Shown: positions 22,006-30,953 of the stretch, piece after piece
Position numbering within the stretch: position 1 is the first letter of the stretch
Layout of the letters: each line of letters begins with the position of its first letter
Notes under the pieces: model-generated
Databases searched by the model: none
What the model saw: the letters and a program-made list of their open reading frames with translations, nothing else
Told to the model about the DNA's origin: nothing
Source: Pseudophaeomoniella oleicola
Taxonomy: Eukaryota > Ascomycota > Eurotiomycetes > Phaeomoniellales > Phaeomoniellaceae
DNA length: 64,000 bases
Direction: 5' to 3'
Assembly (NCBI GenBank): GCA_003868215.1
Contig: QWDQ01000004.1
Coordinates: 1 to 64,000 of the forward strand
Position numbers and translations under genes: made by a program

Positions 22006-23047
22006 ATGACCAACACACTACGGTCGCCGTTGCATGATACTACAGCCAGAGATACAACTGGGCCGGCTTCTCAGAGTCGAATGCCCGACAGCACCTCGAA
22101 TACGGAAGACGAAATTTATGCTAAAGAGCGACGACGGCAGCAAAACAGAATTGCGCAGAGAAATCACCGTGAGTTCCCACGTGAGCATGTCTCCTACAAC
22201 TCTTCAGAATATTGGGAGGTACCCCAGATTAAAAGAGAACCTGCTGCTAATTAATATGTTCGGTGGTTTGTTCAGGCAAAAAGAGGGCGGCGCGGAATGC
22301 GTTGCACGGATTGAATGGAACACCCGATCTTCAGACTAGCTGGTGTCAACACTGTGGCAAAGATGCTTCTGATCCAAGGAGCCCTGTTCACCACCACGTT
22401 AGTGGCTCGATCTTTCCGCAGTCAGACATCCCCACCGTGCAGCAACACGATCCTATAATTCCATATCCGCTAAATCCGATCGATGTGCGTTGTATTACTT
22501 CGGTAGTGGGCGGAGTTGTATTAATGTGGACTCGCAGACGTTGTACATGCCGGAGTGCCAGGATATATTTGAGACCCCCAATTCGGCCGCCCTCGGTGCA
22601 GAATTGCTCGAGGCCCGCAACCAGGATGCCATTAATGACGAGGAACCTCTTTTGCAGGAGCAAGACTGGGTCAACAATGAGAATCTGGCTACTTCGCTTC
22701 ACCTTTCTACTCCCCTCGTGACAAACGAAGCACCTCAGCGTCGACGACAAGCAGGAAATGGCGGCCAGCTGGCCTTGCATTTGGCGTCTAAGGGAGGCTT
22801 CAGCTCCATCATTAGGTTGCTGCTTCGCAACGGGGCACTTCTTGATGCTATCGACGGACAGGGAAAAACTGCCCTGCACTATGCCGCCGAAGCAGGCCAC
22901 ATGGAGACTACGCAAGTCTTACTTTCATGGGGTGCAGATACTACGGTAATAGACTCTCTTGGGTTAACCAGCCTTCAGGTGGCAGCCAGCAAGGGTCATG
23001 AAGATGTCGTTCTCCTTCTCATCGACGCTGGCGCAGACCCAAACTAG
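22006..23047 (+). CDS. bANK regulator: bZIP basic region plus ankyrin repeats (ToxE-like)
   Basis: Exons 22006-22168, 22276-22484 and 22538-23047 join in phase to give 293 aa. Exon 1 ends inside a bZIP-type basic DNA-binding region (KERRRQQNRIAQRNHR, about residues 40-55), completed by exon 2 (KKRAARNAL). No leucine heptads follow. Residues from about 197 to the end form three ankyrin repeats (LALHLASKGGFSSIIRLLL, ALHYAAEAGHMETTQVLL and SLQVAASKGHEDVVLLLIDAG), stopping right after the last. This bANK design, basic region without zipper, is that of ToxE of Cochliobolus carbonum and Aps2 of apicidin producers, pathway-specific regulators of peptide biosynthesis. No synthetase is visible here, so its targets are unknown. 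At 293 aa it is shorter than ToxE. Confidence 0.85.
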
Positions 23048-23708
23048 ATACCCTACACTATAAGTTGGTGAGTTCCATTGCGGATAGGAAACTAACCTCA
23101 TTTTGAAGAGGCAATTGAACCCTAACCGGAGGAGAAGGGATAGGTTACATAGTAAGTATTCAGTCCTTAAGAACTAGTTGTATGCTATAAAGCTCAACAA
23201 TAATGAGCTGTGCTGAAGTGTCGATGTTCTAGAGGTAGCTCTTCGAATATCATGCCTGTCATAGCTGACATAAGTAGGTACCTAGTAGTGATACCACGAA
23301 GATATGTGCGCTTACCAGGGGATAAGATATGCCTCATCTCATCTGTCACAATAGTCAGCATAGACGAGGTCAGCATAGACGAGGTCAGCATAGACGAGGT
23401 CAGCATAGACGAGGTCAGCATAGACGAGGTCAGCATGCAGGGGTCAGCACGCGAACTGAAGCGGCAAGAATGCAGTGTCCAATAGCTACTCATGTCTCGA
23501 AGTGTCAACTTGATGTCATCTTCTATAGCATGGTGAAGCCGCCAGAAGTTCTCTAACATGGTATAAATATCTGTTCTGGAATGTTGAAAGCAATCAATTG
23601 CACGCCTCTGACCACCAAGTGCTCAACAGGTTACCGAAAACCCACATACACAGAAGCACATACAGAGACTGAAAACAGCACTCATAAGCAGTTTGTCCCT
23701 ATACCACA
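23048..23708. other. Intergenic region with minisatellite, promoter of secreted Cys-rich gene
   Basis: It contains the 15-bp tandem array at 23356-23430 and a TAGGTACCTAG word near 23275-23285. ORFs across the array are repeats in every frame and are not accepted as genes. Confidence 0.5.
23356..23430. repeat. 15-bp minisatellite, five exact copies
   Basis: Five identical copies of CAGCATAGACGAGGT in tandem, followed by a degenerate sixth (CAGCATGCAGGGGT). Because the unit is a multiple of three, both strands read as repeated pentapeptides (VSIDE forward), which inflates ORFs. The 11-base core ATAGACGAGGT also occurs at 24006-24016 inside the next gene. Confidence 0.95.
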
Positions 23709-24446
23709 ATGCTCTCTCGCTATACCGCAACGCTCTCTGCGCTGTTGATCACTATGCTTCTGAATCCGTTCCGACCATGCGAAGGTTCGCCGACCTTCCA
23801 AGAGGAATATCGGGGTAGCTACGTGCCAAACGTTATCGATACAGGGCATGGCCTCCAGGTTGTGGCGCCAAATACTCCATATGTGGCAGCCGCCGGCGCA
23901 AACAAGTTATACTTCATCGACACCCGATTCGATAATGTGACTGCAGGTCATATCAAGGAACAAATAGAGAGAGCGACTGTGCCAGACCCAGAGGAATACA
24001 TCTCTATAGACGAGGTTTTGGCTACGGCGGAATTGAAAAACGCTGTGACCAACGAAACAACATTCGTATTCGATCCTCCCTATGCCAGGGTGCTGTTTGC
24101 AAGGGGAATGAACAGACACAACCCGGAGCTGAATCTGCCAGAACATGAGCCCGCTGGCGATTGGTTGGTGACCTACGACCTCGGCACTACATTGACGAAG
24201 AGGCAGCATTCTTGCAGCGATTATGGCTGTGGAAACAATGCGGACTGCACACGGCAATCAAATGGCAACTGTCGGCTCTGCCACCACTATAGGGTTGACG
24301 ACGAGTGTGACCAAGTGTTGACCAATGCCATCGGCATATGCCGCCCGCTCTGTGGGGTGGCGGTCGACACACCAAAGGAAGAAGGAGAGCCGGACACCAG
24401 CTACTATCAACGGATGAACAACTTGCACTGGGCCGGGCCGGCGTAA
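23709..24446 (+). CDS. Secreted protein with dibasic-released Cys-rich C-terminus (hypothetical)
   Basis: Intron-less 245-aa protein. A hydrophobic N-terminus (about residues 1-26, ending near CEGSP) is a likely signal peptide. Residues 27 to about 158 have few cysteines and two or three Asn-glycosylation sequons (NVTAG, NETT). A Lys-Arg pair in TTLTKRQHSC marks a probable Kex2 cut, after which about 80 residues contain ten cysteines (CSDYGCGNNADC, CRLCHHY, then spaced Cys to CRPLCG). A pro-region, dibasic site and compact Cys-rich tail are typical of processed fungal secreted peptides and effectors. I do not recognise the family. The bANK regulator gene ends 660 bp upstream on the same strand. 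Confidence 0.75.
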   Translation: MLSRYTATLSALLITMLLNPFRPCEGSPTFQEEYRGSYVPNVIDTGHGLQVVAPNTPYVAAAGANKLYFIDTRFDNVTAGHIKEQIERATVPDPEEYISIDEVLATAELKNAVTNETTFVFDPPYARVLFARGMNRHNPELNLPEHEPAGDWLVTYDLGTTLTKRQHSCSDYGCGNNADCTRQSNGNCRLCHHYRVDDECDQVLTNAIGICRPLCGVAVDTPKEEGEPDTSYYQRMNNLHWAGPA

Positions 24447-25351
24447 AAGAACTGTGGCGCGCATTGGAATTGGGGGCCCAGTAAATCAATACTGATTACC
24501 TATCCCGAGCCAAGGGTGCATCTTGGGGAACGCTTTGAGAAGAACAGAAGAGGGAAGATTTCGTGGCCGGCTGGCTGGGGAGGATAAGAAGAAATACTCG
24601 GGCATCAGCTGGCGACCCAGTAACCACACTCACTCACACACAGACATGAATCCATTGGGGGATTCACCTCCTCACTCTATCGTTTGAAACAGCAGGGGTG
24701 CATAGGTACATACTAGGTATTTTAGGATTGAAATAATTCGTTTCGCACAGTTATTCAATCTAGATGATAGAGTTATCACATCCCCTACCTAGGTGCCTGA
24801 CGTATTATACTACATCCCGTGAACCTATAGCTCGCCAATGTAATATTACCCATATCGTTTATATTCTTTTATCGTGAGAAGCCCATTGCTGCGCAGCTTC
24901 ACGAGTAGAAAGAAGGTGCCTACCTAAGATTGTGCCCTCCAACGAACGGTCCTCGGCCTGACGACCGGTTGCTGTACTTGTATGTGTACTATTAGCCCGA
25001 TTAGGCAATGCGAAACGCATCATGGTTCTTATCGTGCTTACCTTATCCTTATCAACCAAACTCCAATGCACTCGACTGGGGTGTTCCGGCGGGCAACGAA
25101 TGGGGGAATCATGTTGATGGTTTATTGTGCATACTGCACAGGTTACTCTGGTACCAGATGGATGAGGTACAGTGAAGTGGCAGGCAGGGTTTAATAAATT
25201 TCTTTGAGTTGGTTCTGGGATCGTCACTCACTTTTGTCATCATCTTATCAGGGCTTTATTGCACCTTCGAGTCGCTCAGGTGCTCTCAGAGCCTCTCTGT
25301 ATACTAAGGTAGTAGCAGCGACCGACTGCAGCTGCAACGAGTGCACTCATC
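24447..25351. other. Intergenic region upstream of lamB
   Basis: No convincing gene; a 122-aa minus-strand ORF at 24859-25227 has no domain and starts amid promoter-like sequence. The interesting content is a group of GATA-factor words listed separately. Confidence 0.5.
25028..25249. promoter_or_regulatory. Four GATAAG (GATA-factor) words upstream of lamB
   Basis: CTTATC (reverse of GATAAG) occurs at 25028-25033, 25042-25047, 25048-25053 and 25244-25249, all within 330 bp of the lamB start. About one such word per 2 kb is expected by chance. GATAAG is the core target of AreA/NIT2 nitrogen regulators, which fits nitrogen-source catabolism. Confidence 0.5.
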
Positions 25352-26404
25352 ATGATTTTCGCCGATGGTAAAGACGGTTCTGGAGCCAGCCATGGAAGGT
25401 CGAAACAAGGTCGCGTCACGATAAATTGCGACATGGGAGAAGGATATGGCAGTTGGAAAATGGTGAGTCCTCAACCAATCCTAGCTTCCTTCCAAGCTGG
25501 AAAATGTGACTTTAGCTTCCATCTAAACCGTTCTGACAAACGACAGGGTCCAGATGAAGAACTCATGCCCCTCATCGACCTCGCAAATGTCGCCTGCGGC
25601 TTCCACGGCGGCGACCCCGTCATCATGCACCGTACCATCAAGCTCGCCAAGAAACACGGCGTGCCCGTCGGCGCACACCCCTCGCTACCTGACCGCGAAG
25701 GCTTCGGCCGTCGCCACATCGACCTCTCCGCCGAGAACCTGTTCGACCAGCTCGTGTACCAGATCGGGGCGCTGCAGGGGATGCTGAAGGCAGAGGGCAT
25801 GCCACTCAACCACGTCAAGACCCATGGGTATCTGTGGCGGATGTGCGAGGCGAGCGATGAGCACTGCAAGGCTGTGTTAGAAGCTGTCAAAGTCTTTGAT
25901 GCGCCGATGTTGATCATCGCCGGCACGAAACAGGAAAAGATGGCCAAAGAGATGGGAGTGCCGTACCTACCGGAATTTTATCCGGATATTCATTACAACG
26001 ACGAAGGGAAGCTGATGTCGATTCTGTAAGACAACTCACCCACAACGAAATTGGCGCCCACCCACCCACTCTTCCCCCAATGCTAACCACTTTATTTCCC
26101 CTACAGGAGAGACGGCAGAGTCCCCCTCTCAGCCATCACCCCAAAAGTCTCCGCCGTCATCCGCGACGACACCGTCATCGCCAAAACGACAGGCCAACCG
26201 GTGAAAATGAACCTCGAGGGAAGAGGGTTCAGTTGCTGCATCCACAGCGATCTTCCACGTAAGTTGCTGTCGAGTCCACATGTTTCGCACGTTTGTTGTT
26301 CATGTCCATGTTCGTGTTCGTACAATGCTGATCTAGACTGTGTGTGTTCAGATCCACTCGAGACGTTGAAGGCGGTTAGACAGGCGATTGAAGAGTCGAA
26401 ATAG
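25352..26404 (+). CDS. lamB: LamB/YcsF (PxpA) family lactam-utilisation protein
   Basis: Homologue of the A-subunit of bacterial 5-oxoprolinase (PxpA) and of Aspergillus LamB, which is needed for lactam use. Four exons (25352-25462, 25547-26025, 26107-26258 and 26352-26404) give 264 aa, the family length. Motifs: INCDMGEGYG, then LANVACGFHGGDP, VPVGAHPSLPDREGFGRR, HVKTHGYLW, IIAGTKQEKMAKEMG, and FYPDIHYNDEGKL. The bacterial HVKPHGALY box is changed to HVKTHGYLW. The first intron is free of stops and is read through by ORF calling. The partner LamA-type biotin enzyme is 6.5 kb downstream on the other strand, with an aminotransferase and an aldolase between them. Expected to act in the cytosol on a cyclic amide with LamA. 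Confidence 0.93.
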
Positions 26405-26685
26405 GTACCTAGGGAAGGAAATGGGCGGGCACCCGGGGTTTGCGTCTTTGATGGGACTTTCCAAAAAGAACCCCCAGAATCTATCAGTATCAATAGGTAC
26501 CTATTAATTGGAGGAACGTGGGTACATCCTGTCGTGATAGGAAATCTTTTTTCTCAGTCTCAGCGATTTAGTCTAATCACAATCTACCTTATAAAAACAT
26601 CCCCTCAGAAAAAGAATGTCATATCTATAAAATCTACCTCTCCGCCTATATCTATCCACCTCCCCTACTGCCTAACCTCTACATC

Positions 26686-27890
26686 CTACTTCAAAAACGC
26701 ACCCCCCGACTCCTCCACCGCCATCTCATACTCGGGCTGAAACCACTTATACATAACCTCGGGGGTCCCCAACCAACTCTTCGTATACTTCGCCTCCTCA
26801 TCCCCCACAAACCGTTTCTCGATCCCAGGGTTCGCGGCGGCCGATTCGGCGAGCAGTTGGGTCTGGCACGCGCGTTCGAGGCAGATGAAATAGGCGCCGG
26901 CTTCGGGGGGAGAGGATCCGCATGTTATTATTCTGGAGGGAAGAGGAGGTTAGTGAGAGGGAGGGAGGGGGAAAAGGGGAAAGGGGAGGGGGAGAATACG
27001 GACCCGTGGTTTTGGAGGATTAGGTGTTTGTTTTTGGGGCCGAGGGCTTTGGCGAGTTCGACGCCTTCGGCCGACGCGAGGACGACGCCGCCGAAGCCGC
27101 CGTAGACGGAGAGGTCGTCGTAGAAGTAGCATGAATCTTTTGTTTTCCCGTTAGCGTGACCTCCCCCACGAAATTTCTTTTTGTCTAGTCTGTTGAAGAG
27201 GGAACGACGGGGGGGGGGGGGGGGGGGATTTTTACCTTGCGTGAGCATCTCGATCGGCTTCCCGAACACCGACCACGCCCGTCCGTACGGCGAGTGGGCG
27301 TGGCAGACCACATTGATGTCCGGACGTTCTCGGTGGATGGTCGAGTGGATGATGAAGCCGGCGGCGTTGATCTTGGCTTTGGAGCCCTCGACGTATTTGC
27401 CGTGTTCGTCGACGCGGACGAGGTCGGAAACGCAAAGCATGCCAAAGTGTTTGGCATAAGGATCTGGGAGGAGGAGGTTAGATTTTGGACGAAGAACCTG
27501 AGACTAACAGGACTGTGTCTGTCTGTCGGTCGGTCTCGGGCAAGGGAAAAAACTTACTAATCCAAAACGTCTTCGGTTCGATCGGGTCTGTTATCGTATT
27601 CTGTCAGAATCTCCTTCGGGTAAAAGTGTCCTTCTTTTCCTACCTCTCAAACTGATATGTCCATTGAACCCATCGGCAAACCCATGTCTGGCGAACACCC
27701 GAAAGATCCCGACCATCTGCTCCTTGGCCCATTTCCTCTCTTCCTCCTTGGTCGCGAAGGTCGGGACGACGTTGAGGTTGTTTGTCGGGTCGTCCGAGTC
27801 GTAGCCAGCAGGCTTCTTGGGTGCTGCTGAGGGATCTTCTTCCGCCTTGACGGAGAGAATTGGTTGCAAGGGTTCGGTGATTGTAGACAT
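26686..27890 (-). CDS. Class II aldolase/adducin-domain protein
   Basis: Five exons on the minus strand (27890-27644, 27587-27558, 27463-27236, 27136-27004 and 26932-26686) give 294 aa. Exon 2 is only 30 nt. The domain spans about residues 60-270: FNGHISLRDPIEPKTFWIN, INAAGFIIHSTIHRERPDINVVCHAHSPYG with the zinc-binding HxH, then FGGVVLA and LILQNHGIITCG with the third His. The C-terminus (YKWFQPEYEMAVEESGG) matches fungal class II aldolase-like proteins, whose reaction is mostly untested; relatives are fuculose/ribulose-phosphate aldolases and decarboxylases. Intron 3 holds a run of 19 G (plus strand). It sits between lamB and the ornithine aminotransferase. Confidence 0.9.
27209..27227. repeat. 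G19 homopolymer in an intron
   Basis: Nineteen consecutive G on the plus strand (C on the transcribed message) lie just inside the donor of intron 3 of the aldolase-like gene. Length may be affected by sequencing error. Confidence 0.85.
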
Positions 27891-28711
27891 GTTTAAAAAG
27901 TAAGAATAAAAAGGTGTTTATCTGAAGGATGCGTAAGTGAATATGTAGGTAGGAGAGTATTCGTCCACACTGTTTAGTACTTGTCCTGAACAATTTATAA
28001 CAGAGGTACGAGTAGATACTGTCCTCGGGATTTGAGCAAGAAGAGAGGAAGAAAGAATGAGATTGAAGCAGACTCTGAAAGTTGTGAAATCGTTGAAGAG
28101 GAACAGCTTGTAGACTTGCCGGCGAGGAAGAGGAGGCGATTTCCTTTCGATAGACCCCCTCCCCCCCCGCATATATTACATATCTATCTAGGAGTTATTT
28201 GCTGATATGGGCCTGCTTCAATCAGAAGAGCCCATCCCCCCCCCCCGCCACTTCCCACCTTGTATCACAATCCGAGCGTCGACACGGCATTCCATTTTGG
28301 GAAGACAACAATCAGTAAGGGTCCCCCGATATCTACCTACCTCGCTACCTAGATTATCGGGTTTTGTGGTCGGAATCATCTTCGTCGCTATTGGTCGTTT
28401 CCCCCCGGTAGTACTAGCGGCGCGTATTAGAACCATTTTCGGATTAGTGGGAGAAGAGGTGGGGGGTTGGTGATAAGATAAGATAAGTGGACGGAGCGAT
28501 AGGAGAAGAAGAGGGAGATCTTGAGAGGAGGACGGGATTTGTGGGATGGGGAGAAGGGGTTACTTGAGTGATGGGTAGGTATTGGTAGCGGAAGATTGGG
28601 TATGGTTAGTACTGTCTAATCACCACCATGAGACCAAGTTTAGAACCTTGAGCCAATGGCACCATAAGCATTGTAAAAGTAGAATCACCATGTATTGCAT
28701 ATTTGTATGAT
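27891..28711. other. Intergenic region between aldolase-like gene and ornithine aminotransferase
   Basis: No gene is seen. It serves as the promoter of the aldolase-like gene and the 3' flank of the aminotransferase. It contains the overlapping GATAAG triplet listed separately and C-rich patches near 28145-28165 and 28240-28250. Confidence 0.5.
28472..28487. promoter_or_regulatory. Three overlapping GATAAG words
   Basis: GATAAGATAAGATAAG gives three overlapping GATA-factor words about 585 bp upstream of the aldolase-like gene start. It could equally be a short ATAAG repeat. Confidence 0.35.
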
Positions 28712-30190
28712 TTATGACAACTCGCCCACATGCACCAGGTCATTCAGAGATCGCTCTAAAATGTCCACACCCTTCCAAAGTTCTTCTTCGCTGATGACGA
28801 GTGGTGGAGCGATTCTGACTCTGTTCTCGACCGAGTATGCAAGCACGCCTCGTTGTTTCATCAACGTTGTCAGTCGTGCTGCGGTGACCAATCCCGAAGG
28901 ATGCGATTCGTCGATGTTGAATGCGCAGAATAGCCCTCGTCCGGTCACGCTGACGGTGGTGTATGGGGATTTGATCGAAGACAGTCGCTGCGATAACCGC
29001 GAGCCGAGTTCTAACGACCTTTCGGACAAACGCTCTTCGATTACTATATCGATTGCTTCAAGCGCGACTGCACTGGCCAGTGGGTTTCCAGAGAAAGTAG
29101 AGCTGTGCCTAAGAGCAATTGTTAGTGACTGAACTGTAATTGCTGGACTCCCTTTGTACGTACTCTCCTGGTTTCAGCTGGCTCATAGCTTCCTTGCATC
29201 CTACTACCATACCCATGCTATAAACGCCACCCGTCAGAGCTTTCCCCAGAACAACCATATCTGGCTGTATACGCTCCTTCTGATACGCCATAAGGTAGCC
29301 CGTTCTTCCAAAGCCACTCTGGATCTCATCAGCAATGAAGAGTACTTTGTGCTTCTTGCAAAGATCAAATGCGGCCTTGATATAGCCCTCGTTTGCAGGT
29401 AGACACCCGGCGTAACCCTGAACACATTCAATCATAAGCGCTGCAATCCTGTGGCCTTGCTGGGCAAAAGCAAACTCTAAATCTTCAATGCTGTTGAACT
29501 GAATGTTTCTGCCGGCAATCGTAGGTCCAACTCCGGGAATAAATGGCCCAAATCCTGAGTATAGACAGTCAGCTATCAGGCCTTCATCGTGTGATTGAAA
29601 TCACTGACCTTTTCTGATCTTCTCGTTACTCGAGGCAGACAGAGGACCCAGAGTTTTGCCATGGTAATTGCCTTTAATGGTAAGGATCATGGCCTCGTCT
29701 GGCTCAATCCCCTTGACATTGTATCCCCATTTTCTCGCAACCTTCATGGCCAAGTCAACAGCTTCCGAACCAGAATTCATCGCGTAGGCCATGTCGAACT
29801 TCAGGAGCTGATGTACGTCAGATAAAATGTATAGTCCCAAAATATAAGGTATCTGACCTCGCAGAGCTTCTTACATATCAATGGGTAGTGCTCATTGTGA
29901 TATGCTCTCGAAACCAGGGTGATCTTTTGGCATTGATCGATCATAGCCTTGACAATCCTCGGATGACAGTGACCTTGGTTGACCACAGAGAACGCACTCA
30001 GAAAATCAAGATACTCTTTGCCCTCTAGATCCCATAGCTTTGCGCCCTGGCCTTTAGTGATGACGAGCGGTAGTGATTTCAACCCTGGTGCAGCATACTG
30101 ATCCTCGCATGCAATGTAGTCCTCTGTTGACATTGCCGTAGTTACGGTCAGATTGGGCTGTGCCTCCGTTGTCGCTGTTTGAGATGACAT
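28712..30190 (-). CDS. otaA: Ornithine aminotransferase (class III, PLP)
   Basis: Transfers the delta-amino group of ornithine to 2-oxoglutarate, giving glutamate semialdehyde/pyrroline-5-carboxylate. Four exons on the minus strand (30190-29858, 29807-29609, 29554-29164 and 29108-28712) give 439 aa, the usual length. Motifs: YLDFLSAFSVVNQGHCHPRIV, MNSGSEAVDLAMKVARKWGY, ADEIQSGFGRTGY with the PLP-binding Asp, and VLGKALTGGVYSMG with the catalytic Lys; splicing restores PGEHSSTFSGNPL. The DFLSAFSVVNQGH block separates it from GABA aminotransferases. It is divergent to the cluster Zn2Cys6 gene and lies between lamB and lamA homologues, so it may be a pathway-dedicated copy rather than the housekeeping enzyme. 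Confidence 0.93.
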
Positions 30191-30953
30191 TTTGAAGATA
30201 GCTACTACGCCTTTGGGGTAGAGATGGCAGGTGATTGTTAATTAGGCCACATGTTTGAAACTTATAAAATTACCACAAACACGATGGTATTCGACCTGAA
30301 AATCATGCACTATGGGTGCAAACGCCGTCTTTCGCAGCAGCACCTCGTCGACGGACTTCTTTCACTGGTAGTGACATTGGTATGAGGTCCACTTGACAGA
30401 GTCGCACTTGTCCTCTTTGAGGAGTTCGAATCGCCAGGTTTGCGGAGCATATCCTCATAGTCCTAGAGGAAGTTAATGCATCCAACACCATCGTCTCCCG
30501 TCCGTGCATCTTAGACTCCGGCGGAGATGAGATACTTAGTAGAAGACTTTGCCTGCCGAGATAAGAGATCGCCGGTTGATAGACACTCGGTGGGGAAGCG
30601 GCTTATCTCCGTCTTATCGGCCCCCCAATATCACTTCACTTATCGATGACCCCCAATGGAACTATCACCGAGAGCGACGACTATGGTATGCCTTCAGATC
30701 CTCTTCTTCAGCACATGGAGACCACAGTACGCCTTACCACTGGACCCTACTATGGTATAAGCTAGACGCAGACAGAAGGGAGCGTGTCCCGCCAATTCAG
30801 AAGACCCTCTCTAGAGACTACTACCACACACAACTCGTGCTACCACAACAGTACCTCGGCAGAGCGAGAGTGTGTATTACTACCTATCTTGGAAATTTCA
30901 CCCCTGGCCGACATCCTACCGTGTTGGATCTGTACGAGCCTGCTTGAAGAATT
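30191..30953. other. Divergent promoter region of the aminotransferase and Zn2Cys6 genes
   Basis: ORFs here (for example 30549-30947) lack domains. The region holds four GATA-factor words within 85 bp. Confidence 0.5.
30560..30644. promoter_or_regulatory. Cluster of four GATAAG/CTTATC words in the divergent promoter
   Basis: GATAAG at 30560-30565 and CTTATC at 30602-30607, 30613-30618 and 30639-30644. They lie about 310-395 bp upstream of the Zn2Cys6 start and about 370-455 bp upstream of the aminotransferase start. This density is far above chance and suggests a nitrogen GATA factor. Confidence 0.55.

Noticed and set aside
23210-23556. ORFs with five VSIDE or QHRRG repeats, which could pass for a repeat-type RiPP precursor
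   Set aside because: They exist only because the 15-bp minisatellite is divisible by three; no signal peptide, and no Kex2 site between repeats.
24859-25227. 122-aa minus-strand ORF upstream of lamB
   Set aside because: No domain, poor codon use and overlap with GATA-word promoter sequence.
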